Source of the DNA: Platynereis dumerilii
Taxonomy: Eukaryota; Annelida; Polychaeta; Phyllodocida; Nereididae
Length of the DNA stretch: 64,000 bases
Direction: 5' to 3'
Assembly: GCA_026936325.1 (NCBI GenBank)
Contig: JAPTHN010000114.1
Coordinates: 186,001 to 250,000 of the forward strand
Shown here: one piece after another, positions 47,946 to 60,232 of the stretch
Position numbering within the stretch: position 1 is the first letter of the stretch
How the letters are laid out: each line of letters starts with the position of its first letter
Program-made: the position numbers and the translations under genes
Notes under the pieces: model-generated
What the model saw: only the letters and a program-made list of their open reading frames with translations
Database searches by the model: none
Told to the model about the DNA's origin: nothing

Positions 47946-49585
47946 CAGGGTGAGGAAGCAAATTTTTCAAAATTTGGAATATTTCAAACTTCAGTCAAAA
48001 TTAATGGTTTTGCTAAGTCATAACAAATTCATATTTTCAGGCCTTAGAAACAAGACAAAAAGGATCCTTTTTGTGAAGTTTGACTTGTATTATCTTCAAT
48101 CAAAAATTCAATATGGCCGTCTAAACTTGGTGATGCTTTGAAAAAAAGTGCCTTCATATTTTGAGGCCGTGAGCTATGAAAACAGTAAGGAGGACAACAA
48201 CATCGTGGTGACAGGTCTTGTTGACCAACTATTCTAAGATGCCCCACACGGAAAAAGTAATGGGAATTAAGGTCCGAGCTGGATGAGGGCCAGAAGTTGG
48301 CCGCCCAGAAGTCTCCAAAATTTCTTGAACTTCCTTGTGCTAAAAAAGCATCTCACATCTACAGGAAAATTGTGAAAACAATACAGCATAATCATAAAGG
48401 TATCGGCCATACCTGTAGAAGGTTAGAATGAGCTGTGATTAAAAATGACTCCACAGGAGACATAAAGGAAGAGGTGGTCAGATTTGCTTCAGTGCTAAAT
48501 GGACTAAAAAACAATCCCTGACATAGTCAGAGTGACCTCACGACTGGAATACAATATCATGAAGGCAATCAATGATTGGAAAGGAATAAGACGGATGTCT
48601 GGGAGTTTGTGGAGAGAATTAAGAGAGGAATGGAGCATTCCTGGAGTGATTGACGACAAAACTTATAAGGTACCTCCAACCTCCATGAGAGAGGTGGTTG
48701 AAGAGCTTCAGGTGGACCTCAAGGCTGCCAGAGCGGCTATGCAAAATGATTTTGGCCTGAAATCATATGTCAGGACCCCAAAGACACAATTCAGCCTATT
48801 CCATGAAGACCAGAAGATAGAAAAGGTGAAAAATGGTGGGCTACATTAGGAAGCATGGCTCGATATTCAATTTTTTTCTCAAACTATAAACGTTTGGTTG
48901 TGGATTCTATTGTCAACAAAAGAAATGGCAAATTCTATATAAAATCGATAGAAGATGTCGATTGGACATTCAGGGCAAAGTATCCAGCTCATGCAATGGT
49001 TTCGGGAGTCATGACTTCAGATAGAAAAATTATGCTTTATTTCTTTTTTATGCGAGTAAAGGGGGACGGACCGGATGCATACTACTTGGTCCAGTGATGT
49101 CATGTTTTGCCATGGCTGGATCTGAATTGCTCTAACGGCAACTATAGGCAGACTCAGGATGGTTTCCCATGCCTTATGGCCAAGAAAGTTCACGATTTCC
49201 ACTTCAAGAAATTTTGGAGACTTCTGGGCGGCCAACTTCTGGCCCTCATCCAGCTCGGACCTTAATTCCCATTACTTTTCCGTGTGGGGCATCTTAGAAT
49301 AGTTGGTCAACAAGACCTGTCACCACGATGTTGTTGTCCTCCTTACTGTTTTCATAGCTCACGGCCTCAAAATATGAAGGCACTTTTTTTCAAAGCATCA
49401 CCAAGTTTAGACGGCCATATTGAATTTTTGATTGAAGATAATACAAGTCAAACTTCACAAAAAGGATCCTTTTTGTCTTGTTTCTAAGGCCTGAAAATAT
49501 GAATTTGTTATGACTTAGCAAAACCATTAATTTTGACTGAAGTTTGAAATATTCCAAATTTTGAAAAATTTGCTTCCTCACCCTG
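47946..49585. mobile_element. Tc1/mariner-type element with 384-bp terminal inverted repeats
   Basis: CAGGGTGAGGAAGC ends are flanked by TA. The inverted arms span 47946-48329 and 49203-49585 and are almost identical. The centre holds two plus-strand transposase pieces. One (48532-48849) has a helix-turn-helix style region ending DFGLKSYVRTPKTQ, and one (48855-49097) has AMVSGVMTSDRKIM, like the catalytic core region of Tc1/mariner. They are out of frame with each other and incomplete, so the element is not autonomous. It lies in the TM1-TM2 intron of copy B; copy A has an uninterrupted counterpart near 29476. Confidence 0.9.
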
Positions 49586-50694
49586 TATCTTACCCCGTAG
49601 TGAAAATATAAAAATATTTGTCACTGCTGTGACCAATTATGTGACATTTTTAAGTCTTGTATCCATAATCTCTGTCTGATACTTTGACATCGACAATTTT
49701 TACCCAGTAAAGTCTTATCTGAATTAGAATTTGTTACCAAAAATGGTACATCCTAAAAGCACCAGTTTTGTAAGCGACTTCTAGTTGTCCCCTGATGTGA
49801 CGAGACTGCCATCAACTAAACTAATGGGTATAAGCCATAAGCTTCTTTTCACTCTTGAGATCTTCTTTGCTGTCAGGAGTAATGCTATAAGACCATGTAC
49901 CTCCTTCTCGTGTCATGAAGGGTCTCTAGGAGGGATCGATGTTATTTCTCCGCAAAGTACAAAATTCTCTTAAAATATTGCCTGTACTTTTACACGAAGG
50001 CACTCGCAAGCCAAGTTGTTGTTGCAACATGGTCCCACAACCACACATATAGAATTCACAAATTGTAGCACTCCACTGAACTGAGGTTCGAAACAGGTCT
50101 GTTGATTGCAGCAAACAGGCAATGCCAAACAATGCTACACAAGATAATCCAGCTTGATATTTTCTAACAGGGCCCTTAAAACGCTGTCAACATAAGAATA
50201 TGTGATAGAGCCACGGAGTATTTTGCCCAAGCATTTGTAATTGTAACATCTGAACATCCATTATCCTCATGGTATTGTTCATGGACTATATCTATATTGC
50301 ATGGGATATCAATTATGTGGAATGACAAACAGGACAATGTAGGATATCATTTTCAAAGCCAGCTAGGAGAAATTGTGCTATAGCCATGTAAACACAGAAT
50401 ATTTGCCAACTCACATTGAATCTTTGGAGGATGTTAGTCATATATCAAAAATGTTTCAAGGTCACACTTTGCATGTAATAGGTTGGGTCAGCAGTGACTA
50501 CATGCACAGGTTTGGTCCATTGTGACTACATGCACAGTTCTAAGTGGTTTTATAAATATGAATTGACTTTTTCTGAAACGTGTGCTCAGCAACCGATCTC
50601 GGATCTTTCACCATTTTTTCAAGGTCACCTGTTTCATTCACATCCAATACTTGTTTGCAATTTGAGAGATAACAAAAACTCTTTGAATTCTCAC

Positions 50695-50874
50695 CTAACG
50701 AAGTCCTGTCCGGTCGGTCAGGAGGCAGCCAGAAGACAACAAGAGTTAGAATAGCCAGGAAGATGCAGGGAAGAGTGAGGATGTAGGAGGAAAAGACCAT
50801 CTTCCTTCTCATCTGCAGGGTGAACGACAGGGAAACCATGGTAGGGTTCTCCAGAGGTTGCAGTACCCTGTCAG
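50695..50874 (-). CDS. Receptor copy B exon: loop C to TM1
   Basis: The exon encodes ADRVLQPLENPTMVSLSF, then the same TM1 as copy A and WLPPDRPDRTSL. The acceptor is TCACGCAG and the donor TTAG|GTGAGA. Confidence 0.94.
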
Positions 50875-51379
50875 CTGCGTGAAGAGAAAAAAGGTTTGTG
50901 ACAATGGTATTGGATGCATGGATCATTGGGTTTGTATGTCCGGTGTTTATGCACTTGGTATGTGAATCAGGATAGGAGGGGAATAATTCAATGAGGAGAA
51001 AGGACGATTGCAACAGCTGTCCAACATAGACCCACAACTATAATCTGAGTTTCTTTTTGAGGGGATCACTAGACTACAGAGGTGATACTAAGGCTGGAAA
51101 GTGCATTTTATTTCAAATGTGATGCAACATATTTTTATGTGATCACTGATCAGTGGTCGATCTTCTTTCGGCGTAGGCTATTCAAAGTGCCTACAGGATA
51201 TTAAACAGATTAACGTATATTATTGAAACTAATTGATTCTCATTAGCCATACTGTACATGCCATGACACAAGACATTAATCACTGATGAAGATTTCTCAT
51301 GAACCTCTTGAAATATTTATCTTACACTAGATAAGACAAATGTTGTGGATGGAGTAGCCACTTATAAAGTATTCATTAC

Positions 51380-51509
51380 CAGTGCTGTTGTAGATGTCCC
51401 AGGCACAAGAGTCCTTGTAGTCGGACATGAAGGTCCCAAGGTCAATACCCTGGGGAAAAGCAAGGTCATGGATGCCATAGGTCCACGAGCCAAAGTGCAT
51501 GTGACAGAC
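51380..51509 (-). CDS. Receptor copy B exon: end of Cys-loop, loop F
   Basis: The exon encodes VCHMHFGSWTYGIHDLAFPQ and CAWDIYNST, with four residues fewer than copy A in loop F, in frame. Confidence 0.93.
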
Positions 51510-51739
51510 CTGCAAACACACAATATTCAAATTAGGTAAAAGTAGAGGTCTTGAAGTGCGGATTGCAAGCCTACTGTTTAGTTATCTATAAGATGTGAAC
51601 AAGTAAATCATTTGTCATCAATCATTGTAACATCATGGCCACTAATGATCAGATCTGTGTCAAAATGTGTTTAAACTGGCTGCCGTCATTTGAATATACC
51701 ATAAATAAATTATAATGAAAACGTGCCCAAAACATCTAC

Positions 51740-51872
51740 CTGCTGATCGAAGGGGAAGTTTGTAACATCCACAGAACAGGATGATTTGAAGATTTGGTGA
51801 GGCATCCATTTTATCGTCCCGTCAAACTGGACGACTGCAAGGACATCTCTGGCAGAAACTTCTGTCTCTGCT
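51740..51872 (-). CDS. Receptor copy B exon: first half of the Cys-loop
   Basis: The 133-base exon is intact and encodes [20 protein letters not shown] and [16 protein letters not shown]. Confidence 0.93.
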
Positions 51873-52488
51873 CTGAAAATTTAAAACAGTTCATTTCATA
51901 GGTTGTAATGGTATTCTACTTTTCTTTCAATTCGCTTTGGTTAAATGACTCGATAGAGGGTATTAGAGACGTGAGTGTGTAAGTGAAAATCATGACCTAT
52001 TACACGGTCATATAGAAAAGGCACACATTTTGTCTATAGGCCTCATCTTTAGAACAGGATATGACGTATATTTAATAATATTATCCTCAAGAAAATGTCA
52101 GTATCCATTGCAACGCATGAAATGGAACCATCTTACTTCTCATGCATTGTCGGTTTGCATGATACAAACTGTAATGATGTTGCACTTTCTAAAAAAAAAC
52201 AGTAATAATAAATAAAAAAAAGAAGTATTTTTAGATGCATGAAATTCAACTCTCAAGTAATCAGAGATGTTTTTGCAGTGATCGATTTCAATGCCGTTAG
52301 GCTCTCCCTTTCACTGCTCAAACAAAGCTATAGAAATAAATAACACTGGCCATCACTGCCTGTCAAATGTTCTACTACACTTGCAAAATGTTTATAGCCT
52401 ACCCTGTAAATGCATTAATAAGGTCATTTGCATTTGGATAATTTCAACCATTTTTCCACTTTGTGATATTCCGAAAACTTTCACTTAC

Positions 52489-54144
52489 GGCCTAGTTAAA
52501 AAATAATGAAGCCAAAGTGTGACATGACCATCAAAATTTTAAAATGTTTATATGTATCAAATGACCACATAATATTGTAACAAACATGTCTAAGTTTTAG
52601 AAACTGTATTTACCATTTTGCTGTGGTTTGTGGAAATAAGTGATAAAAGGAGAATATCACCAAATTTTATTTATTTTTATTTCCATGGCAGTAAAAGAAA
52701 AGCAGACTAAATGGCAACTTATCTTTAAATTAAATGTAATTTTTTTGTTGGATGACAATACTCATATACTCATAAGTCTCCATGGCTTTTTTCATCCAAA
52801 TTCACCAAATATTTTATGAGGAAAACAGTATTTTTCTAAAAAAAAAGTTGCAATATTTAAGAAAAAACTTAAATATTTTCTCCCCAAATATACATGTTTT
52901 CCTCTAAACTAATTTCCCTTGTCCTGTGTTATGCGTCTATGTGTGGGCTTCGAATTGGTACCAAATAACTGTCACCGAAGTGAATACGAACCGAGCAAAT
53001 GATGATAGAAGCGTGTTTTTTAGCCTATTTTTTCAGACAAAAAGCCAATTTTGGGTAATGGTGTGACACAAAAGTAAAAAAAGTGTTCTGGTTTTGACCC
53101 AAATCGATTTTATATGCATTATCAGTAATAGCAGGATGAAGCATAACAGTTATTAGAAAATTAAAGCGAAATTTGTATTGTTTGTTGCCTTTTTCAACAA
53201 ATTGGCCCCAAATTATGAGGAAAGCTTCACAAAGAGCAAAATTTTGATAATTAGACATTGAAACATACTCCAACTACTGAAATATTGTGTTGATTATCAC
53301 TACAAGTAATACTAGAATGATTGCTTTACTCTTTACAAGAAAACCATGAAAATATGATCAATATTTTCCATAGCGTTACGCTTGCGACAAAGTCCTATTT
53401 AAGAAATCTTTGTATTTTACCACCAGACACCATCTTGGACCTGGATTACTTGATTGTTTCTTAAAACTACACAGATTTTGTAATCTTACAAGCCAAACCA
53501 GATTTAAAACGGGGCTTTTATTGCTCTGTGGCACTACAAAGTATTCTGGGCGTTACGCTTGCGACGGATTCACCTACCCTGCTCTTCATTGGAATTTCTT
53601 AATGAACTAAATTTTCAACAACCATGAAAAGCTCCAAAACAGGTAAGCAGATATAAGACTAGGTCTCAACAGCAAAAAGATTCAACTGACACATGTCATA
53701 GGGACACTAGAGCATCCCAGATCAGTAAGTGTCAAATTTGACTTAATTTTTTGAAGTCAACCTTTGAATCCAAATAGCTCAATAATGTCAACACAGCCAA
53801 ATATAAATACTTGATTTGATGGATTTATGAAGCTTGAGGATGTAGAGATTCCAGCAAGTGTTGGGAAATTGCCTTAGAATACGTCTAAATTTGTAAAACT
53901 GAAAGAATTCAAGTGGTCAAAAATGTTATGTCACGTTTTTTGAGTGAAAAAATGCTTGTTTTTCAATGTAGTTCAACTCTATCTCAACGACTATGAGACA
54001 GAATGTCCTGAAATTTTAAGGAAATTTGCATAAGAATGTACTTAAAGCAATGGTGTACCATTAAGTTGTCACATACAGCCATTCTCATATTTCGAGACCC
54101 TACAGAAAATATGCTGCGTGGCTTCATTATTTTTGAACTAGGCC
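52489..54144. mobile_element. 1.66-kb element inserted 1 base after a donor GTAA, 4-bp target duplication
   Basis: GGCCTAGTTAAAAAATAATG at left is inverted at right (CATTATTTTTGAACTAGGCC). TTAC flanks both sides (52485-52488, 54145-54148), and copy A has one TTAC there. The interior contains GCGTTACGCTTGCGAC twice (53373, 53549). The superfamily is uncertain. There is no recognisable transposase. Confidence 0.8.
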
Positions 54145-54148
54145 TTAC

Positions 54149-54258
54149 GTATTGTAGAGCATAATATCCGGTCTCCAAGTCGATGAGACTGGAAGTTTAA
54201 TGTTCATGACTCCTCCATGTTCCATGGGGTGCCATTGTAAATATTAGTCTTTCGAACT
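54149..54258 (-). pseudogene. Receptor copy B exon: loop D to A, with stop
   Basis: This 110-base exon matches copy A but begins SSKD then a stop before YLQWHPMEHGG. The donor (AC|GTAAGG) survives immediately beside the 1.66-kb element. Confidence 0.88.
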
Positions 54259-55429
54259 CTGCAAAAGCAAAGACCAACCACATAAGGGGACGCCATTTAG
54301 AAACTCTGCTCAACTGGTGGAGGGCTTGGAAATTTCTTGATAGATATTTATCTATTTAACAGAAACAATGCACGCAATTATTTCTTTCGAACGTGCAACG
54401 TACAAAAATATTTATTGCTAAAGTGTTCAATACAGTGTTAAGAAATTCCTCCTTCAAAATATATATCAAGGCTATCTGTAAGAAATGATATGCCGTTTTT
54501 TCATAATATCAATTTAAAATGCGGGTAACGCATAGTCCAACGGGCTTGGGGCCCTGCTCAGTTGGCTGCTAATCTGTTAGTTTCCTCCTCATAACACTGA
54601 GTGCCTCGACCAGTATTCGGACCAGGTCAGAGTTGAATATGTTTCCACTGGTTTGTAAAGCAGACGTGTTTGCCATTATGCTGCTGAACATATTGCCGCA
54701 AAATAATGTTATTCAAGCATCAAAACCAATATTCATCATGTAGGGAATTCTGTTTTATTACTCCTTACTCGGAAGTAGCATGTTCTTAGAACTGGTAATA
54801 TGGGTCGTGAGGACATGCCTTGAATACATCTTTTCGGGTGTGACATGGTATTATGATCTTGCAAGCAAAGAGCATGATGTTTTCTGTCTTCTTGTTATAT
54901 CTAATCTTCAAAAGTTATCTTCATTTTGGGGAAGCTGTCAAGAGTGAGCATTAATTCATTTCATTATTTCTGGTAGGTTTCCGGCAGTTGGCTTTAAATA
55001 TTTAAAGTCTATTGAGTCTCCGAAACTCGAAACGAGGATCGTTAATCTGATCTGTCAAATTTTATAACAAATGTCAATGGAGATTGATTGACGTTTTCTC
55101 ATTAACAGGATTATGATGAATTGATAATTGCTGGGCCCAAACACTTCGATTTTAAGGACATATCCATCCAAATGCACGGACACCACTAAATGAAAGGAAT
55201 ATTGACCTTATGTCTTCACTTTATATTTTCTTGGATTTATTAACTTTCTCATAATTTCTGTGCCAAAAGCTCTGCTCATCAGAATAAAGACTTCAGCCAT
55301 TAGTTAAAATATCAAGATGTTGATAACAGACTTTTTCAAAATTGAATTTCTTGAAGTAACTTTTAATGTGTAGCCTGTATACCAGCTATTCCAACCAAAA
55401 AAGGTTGTAGACGGGTCAATCTGTAGTAT

Positions 55430-55980
55430 AACCCACAACAAATTGATACAAAAGGTTTTTCAGTGGATTTTGGTACTAATTGCCTTGCTCAATAACATAT
55501 TAAAAATCTAGGATTTTCTGACTATGCTAAGTGGGTCAAAAACAAGATGGCGTCCAAGATGGCCGCCGGAATCTTTAAAGTGTTGTATCTCAGTTAATAT
55601 TCAACTTAGAAAGATAATTCTTGGGTCCAAACCTAGGTTTTCATACCCAAGGAATCTGTTACTGTCCTTAACATTGTAATAAGATGAAATTTTAAGCTAA
55701 AGCTCTCATTTCAAGTTCTAGATCACGTCTAAGATAACGTCCTAATGGTTGATGTAAAAACTTAGTGACTCTTTGACATATGAAAATGATGTTGGTGTCT
55801 ATACCTATGTTTGTGACCTGAAGGAAACCAATTAGATCAACAAAAATGTATTTGCTGCAATATTTGAGGGAGGACATGGATAATGAGGCATATTTCCGTA
55901 TGAAGTATTCCCTTTTGATGAGATCCAAATAGATAAAGTTGAGCAGAGGAAGGTGAAATGTCCAAAGTTTTTCAGGCAAA
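55430..55980. other. Stretch beyond the end of duplication homology
   Basis: This lies where copy A has the first ligand-domain exon, but no receptor sequence is seen. CAAGATGGCGTCCAAGATGG (YY1-like motifs) occurs near 55543, suggesting a transposon fragment. Ends were not found. Confidence 0.3.
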
Positions 55981-55999
55981 GGAAAAAATTAAATTACAA

Positions 56000-58872
56000 T
56001 AAGATGAGATTTTTTTTATTGATATCCACAAATCCATTATGAAAAAATAAAATATCTGATCAATCTGTGATTCTGTATGTATATCTGTAAACAATGGTAG
56101 TGTTTGAGTAACAAATACTGTCAAAGTTTTAGTTATCAGGCCTATAAATGCCAGTAATGCACAGAGAAAGAAAAATTGATACATTACAAAAAGCAACTGG
56201 TAAAAATGTATGCTACAAATATCAAAATTGTTTTCATAAACAATAGGCTAATCCTCATAACTAGCAACAGTCCTGTTCTATGGACTTTTGCAGGTTTGAA
56301 TTTGGAATGGTCCACAAGCAAGACAAGGATATGCACTGTAGTCCGTTTTTCCGACAGTAATAACGCTGATACGGCAATTATAATGGCTAATTGTGTTTTT
56401 TCTTCATACTAAGGGGAACAGATACTTGCTTCAATTAGCACCTGGCGGTTTAATAGTAGCATGTATGGAGCCATGAAATGTCTACTAAGATGTTGCTAAT
56501 GGATGTTTGTGACAAGTCAGGACAGCAGTCAGCAGTTAGTTAGATATTACATAGTTATATTATAAGTATCACATTTTTGCTGATGCTGTTGTTCATTCTC
56601 AGAGCATAGATCTAGCTGTGGATATGAATGATTTTTAGACCTATTATGAATGTGCAGAGGAACTGTTTTTCATCATGAAGCATCTTATATGTGATGGCTT
56701 TGTCTTTTATGCTTAATAGTACCAAAATACTAGGTGTCCTGTAATTTTTTTTTGTAAAATCTTGCATCTGACTAAGCTATATTCATGGACATTCATATCA
56801 TGCTAGACTGCAAAAACCAATGACAATATTCCTCAAGAATGGGTCCAGAATGTATGGTGAGCATCCTGCTAATTTTGCAATGATCTTCTTGAGGCCAGTG
56901 TGGTGTCTTTTAATCACTGAGGCAGTGAGGCTGTCAGGTCTTTGCATTTTCCTGATGAAACACATTTGTAAATTCCTGCATTGATATGCTGTATGAAACT
57001 GGTCTCAACAGTGTTCTCAGGGTCCAGTGGTTTTTTATGGCAAGACCTCTACTTTTTCGTGTGACCATATCTTGAAGGTACAGGTATGCTTATTTCAAGT
57101 AGTTACAATGCCCTACTGTTGCAAATACAGGGAAGCAGTTGGTAACAGTTTGATTGGCATTGACCTGAAGCCACTTCTGTCTTCATCTACTAACATGGAG
57201 TATACTCGTACTTTGGTAATTCAGCAACAGTTGACTGGTCTTGGACTTTCTGCCAATTCCTTGTTTCTTTAGTTAGTCCTTTGTTTATTTGGCAGAAAAA
57301 TATAATGCAGATTCTTGATATTATGCATCTTCGTTGGTTATCAATGTTTACAGGTTTTCATTCTCCAGAGACCAGAGTAACAGCTAAAGAGTCAGGAATC
57401 TCAATTGACAAATCAGACACCACAGTGTTGTTTGTCCTGAGAAGATGGCCATGGCATGCTTTCTGCACTGATTTGCCTGTCAACATAGTTGACTGAGTTC
57501 TCAGTTTCTTCATACCTATGCAAATAACTCAGTCATTTACGACAAATGTGTGGAAGCAGCCAAGCAATACAGCTGACTTCCAAGTGACTAAAATTATTGT
57601 CATGACTCCTAGATTATCTCAGTTCTCTTCACACTACCTATGCACATAACACAGCTTTCCAGTACAGTGATTCATCAAATGTATGCAAGATAATGCAGAA
57701 ACTCTGAAGTTACAATATACAGTGATCACTTTTGGGTGAACAAGCGCTAGTGCAACAGCCTGAAAGCTTCCAATGGAGGTAAATATAGGTGGTTGTATAC
57801 TAATAATTGGAATACTTTACAATATACATGTATAGCATACATGTTCACCTCAGATAAATGTCTGACTTATAACTGGACTGGATGGTCATTCGATTGATTA
57901 ATCAAGTGCATTATCTCTTGTCTTCCTGGACTAGAGTATAGTTAAAAGAAATCCCACAGAAAAATCAACCGAAATACACATATTCTTGAATTCAGGGATG
58001 ACTACACAATGTAAGAAATTGACAACTCATTTGTGATCATTTAGATCTGTAAATTTCAGTCACGGAACTTACAGGGCATTCCTTAGCCCTGGTGCCGATG
58101 CCACAAGCATGCCCATTCCAGGAAATGTACCTTTCCCATCAATTTTGTGCTATGGTAAACGCTGTGCACTGCAAACAACAAGCTGTGTCGAAACAACGTA
58201 TAATGTAAATAGCTGTGTCAATTAAGTGTAGTCACTACAACACAACCTGGATACGTTTTTTTTTTCAAACCCCAACCATCTAAACACTTCACTGTAAGAA
58301 GATGCAAACCCCATCTAATATTAAAAACAATCAATAAGAAATTCTGCTGATATAAATGTATTTTCATTGCAAGTGATATTTGTAGTGGAGAAGTACAGCT
58401 CTCGGGCATGCAGTATGTATGATTGCACGTCCAGTGCTTCATTCTGCTCAGCACACTTGCCAATTAATTGGTTTTTTAGAGCAGGACATATTGATTTTGG
58501 CCATACCGAGGATGTAAAGAAGAGCCTGGCCACTTCTGTGGATGGGTAATTGTCTCTTATTTGAACTGTTACTCCTTATTATTCTGACTGCTGTCACAAA
58601 AATGACCATTTTGCGCATCTTCATCATCTTCACATTTCATGCATGATAGTATGACCGTACGATGTCACTTTTTTTTCGCTTTTCTAGCAAAAATGCCCTC
58701 TTCTTAATTTCAATTGTATTTAATCATTATGATGAAACAAAAAATTGAGGGTAATTTCATTTCTACACAAGCAAATTAAGCAAATGACGATGTTATTGCT
58801 TGTGCTGACATGAACATTTCACCTCCCTCAGCTCAACTTCAGCTATTCGGATCTCATCAAAAGGGAACACTA
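56000..58872. other. No supported gene before the gap
   Basis: Open frames at 57027-57272 and 57281-57496 (plus) lack recognisable domains or a joined exon structure. The rest is AT-rich with no repeat of clear identity. Exons of receptor copy B might have been here and been lost. Confidence 0.4.
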
Positions 58873-59372
58873 NNNNNNNNNNNNNNNNNNNNNNNNNNNN
58901 NNNNNNNNNNNNNNNNNNNNNNNNNNNNNNNNNNNNNNNNNNNNNNNNNNNNNNNNNNNNNNNNNNNNNNNNNNNNNNNNNNNNNNNNNNNNNNNNNNNN
59001 NNNNNNNNNNNNNNNNNNNNNNNNNNNNNNNNNNNNNNNNNNNNNNNNNNNNNNNNNNNNNNNNNNNNNNNNNNNNNNNNNNNNNNNNNNNNNNNNNNNN
59101 NNNNNNNNNNNNNNNNNNNNNNNNNNNNNNNNNNNNNNNNNNNNNNNNNNNNNNNNNNNNNNNNNNNNNNNNNNNNNNNNNNNNNNNNNNNNNNNNNNNN
59201 NNNNNNNNNNNNNNNNNNNNNNNNNNNNNNNNNNNNNNNNNNNNNNNNNNNNNNNNNNNNNNNNNNNNNNNNNNNNNNNNNNNNNNNNNNNNNNNNNNNN
59301 NNNNNNNNNNNNNNNNNNNNNNNNNNNNNNNNNNNNNNNNNNNNNNNNNNNNNNNNNNNNNNNNNNNNNNNN
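58873..59372. other. Assembly gap of 500 N
   Basis: Unknown bases, exactly 500 long, probably a placeholder length. Frames crossing it are meaningless. Confidence 1.
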
Positions 59373-59691
59373 CCTGCATACTAGAGTAAATGTACACAGT
59401 GGCAAAAAATCCAATGTCACTTGATACAACTTTCCAAATCTTCTGCTCAAGAAGCCTGAATAAACCAGAACAAGTGTATTGTGCCACAGGAACAGACTGC
59501 AATCCTTATGGCTAGTTCTCACGGAGACGTATCAGAGGGTTTAAGTGACGGCGTTTCTTATATTTCCAGGAAAGGGCAAAGATTTGAGCATGTTCGCCGT
59601 CAATTTTGGCTTTACGGCGCAACAGGAACAGCATGCGTCGCTTTAAGAGGTCTTTCTACGCAATTCCTAGAAATTTGACGATGCAGGAAAA

Positions 59692-59715
59692 AAAGATTCA
59701 ACCGGTTGAATCTTT
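59692..59715. other. 24-bp perfect palindrome upstream of the MADF locus
   Basis: AAAGATTCAACC is followed at once by its exact reverse complement. The centre is ACCGGT. It could be a dimeric factor site or a transposon junction. Confidence 0.6.
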
Positions 59716-60079
59716 GCGAGGAAAGAAGTGGTGAAGCAAGAAGAAGCGTAAAAAGAAATCAGTGCGCGCCGCAGATTTTTAAAGTTGCGACGCACAAAGA
59801 AGAGCTTCGACGCAGAAACAGCAGTGTAGCAGAAACCTCTTGCTTCATGTCACATGTTTCAGACACGCGTCGCAGAAAGACACATGTTCGACGCACGTGA
59901 GAGGGTGCGCGCCGCGTCTTTTGGACCCCCAATGCAGCAGACAGAGTGGCGCCTGAGTGCATGCGTTGTTCTATTTTTAGCATCAACCCTTTGTCTGCGT
60001 GTCACCCTCTTTTTGCGCAGCGGCTGGGGCAGCAGAAGCGAAGCAGGGGGGGCGAAGGAGGGGGGAAAGAGGCGGTCCG

Positions 60080-60232
60080 CACCCTGCATATATATAGAGG
60101 AGGCCAGTTTAGAGCACCATACCCACTCAGACCTTCGACCAGAACACACCTAGAATCCACGACACTATTATCAACTGCTACATTTGCTGCTACTTTTGTT
60201 GCTACAATTGTACTTCAAATTGCTGCTACAAC
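60080..60232 (+). promoter_or_regulatory. TATA box and short 5' leader of the MADF locus
   Basis: TATATATAG at 60089-60097 lies about 140 bases before the ATG at 60233. A start about 30 bases downstream would give a leader near 110 bases. Sequence upstream (59480-60080) is GC- and CpG-rich, unlike the rest of the window. Confidence 0.6.

Larger units (their letters stand above)
46133..54258 (-). pseudogene. Nicotinic-type Cys-loop receptor subunit, copy B (5' defective)
   Basis: Exons in transcript order: 54258-54149 (loop D to A), 51872-51740 and 51509-51380 (Cys-loop, loop F), 50874-50695 (loop C, TM1), 47780-47694 (TM2), 47238-47118 (TM3) and 46609-46133 (cytoplasmic loop, TM4, stop). The 3' half is complete: TM3 reads YYIFNMVIIMMSIFFSTMV and TM4 reads DRLFFLFYFLCITF. 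The first exon here has an in-frame TAA (54246-54244) where copy A has CAA, and Trp changed to Ser. No exon for the start of the ligand domain was found upstream to the gap. The TM2-TM3 junction is out of phase unless a weaker donor 4 bases downstream is used. Loop C lacks vicinal cysteines. It was probably functional until recently, judged by mostly synonymous differences from copy A. Confidence 0.85.
42285..55100. repeat. Tandem segmental duplication, copy B
   Basis: This is the partner of 25365-36000. Copy B alone carries a YY1-motif MITE (43719-44666), a Tc1/mariner element (47946-49585) and a 1.66-kb element at a splice donor (52489-54144). Homology fades after about 55100. Confidence 0.85.

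Noticed and set aside
48044-49487. Identical 67-residue frames on both strands
   Set aside because: They are mirror frames of the inverted arms of the Tc1/mariner element, not two genes.
58810-59522. Long open frames of 204-221 residues
   Set aside because: They run through the 500-N gap; the unknown bases contain no stops by default.
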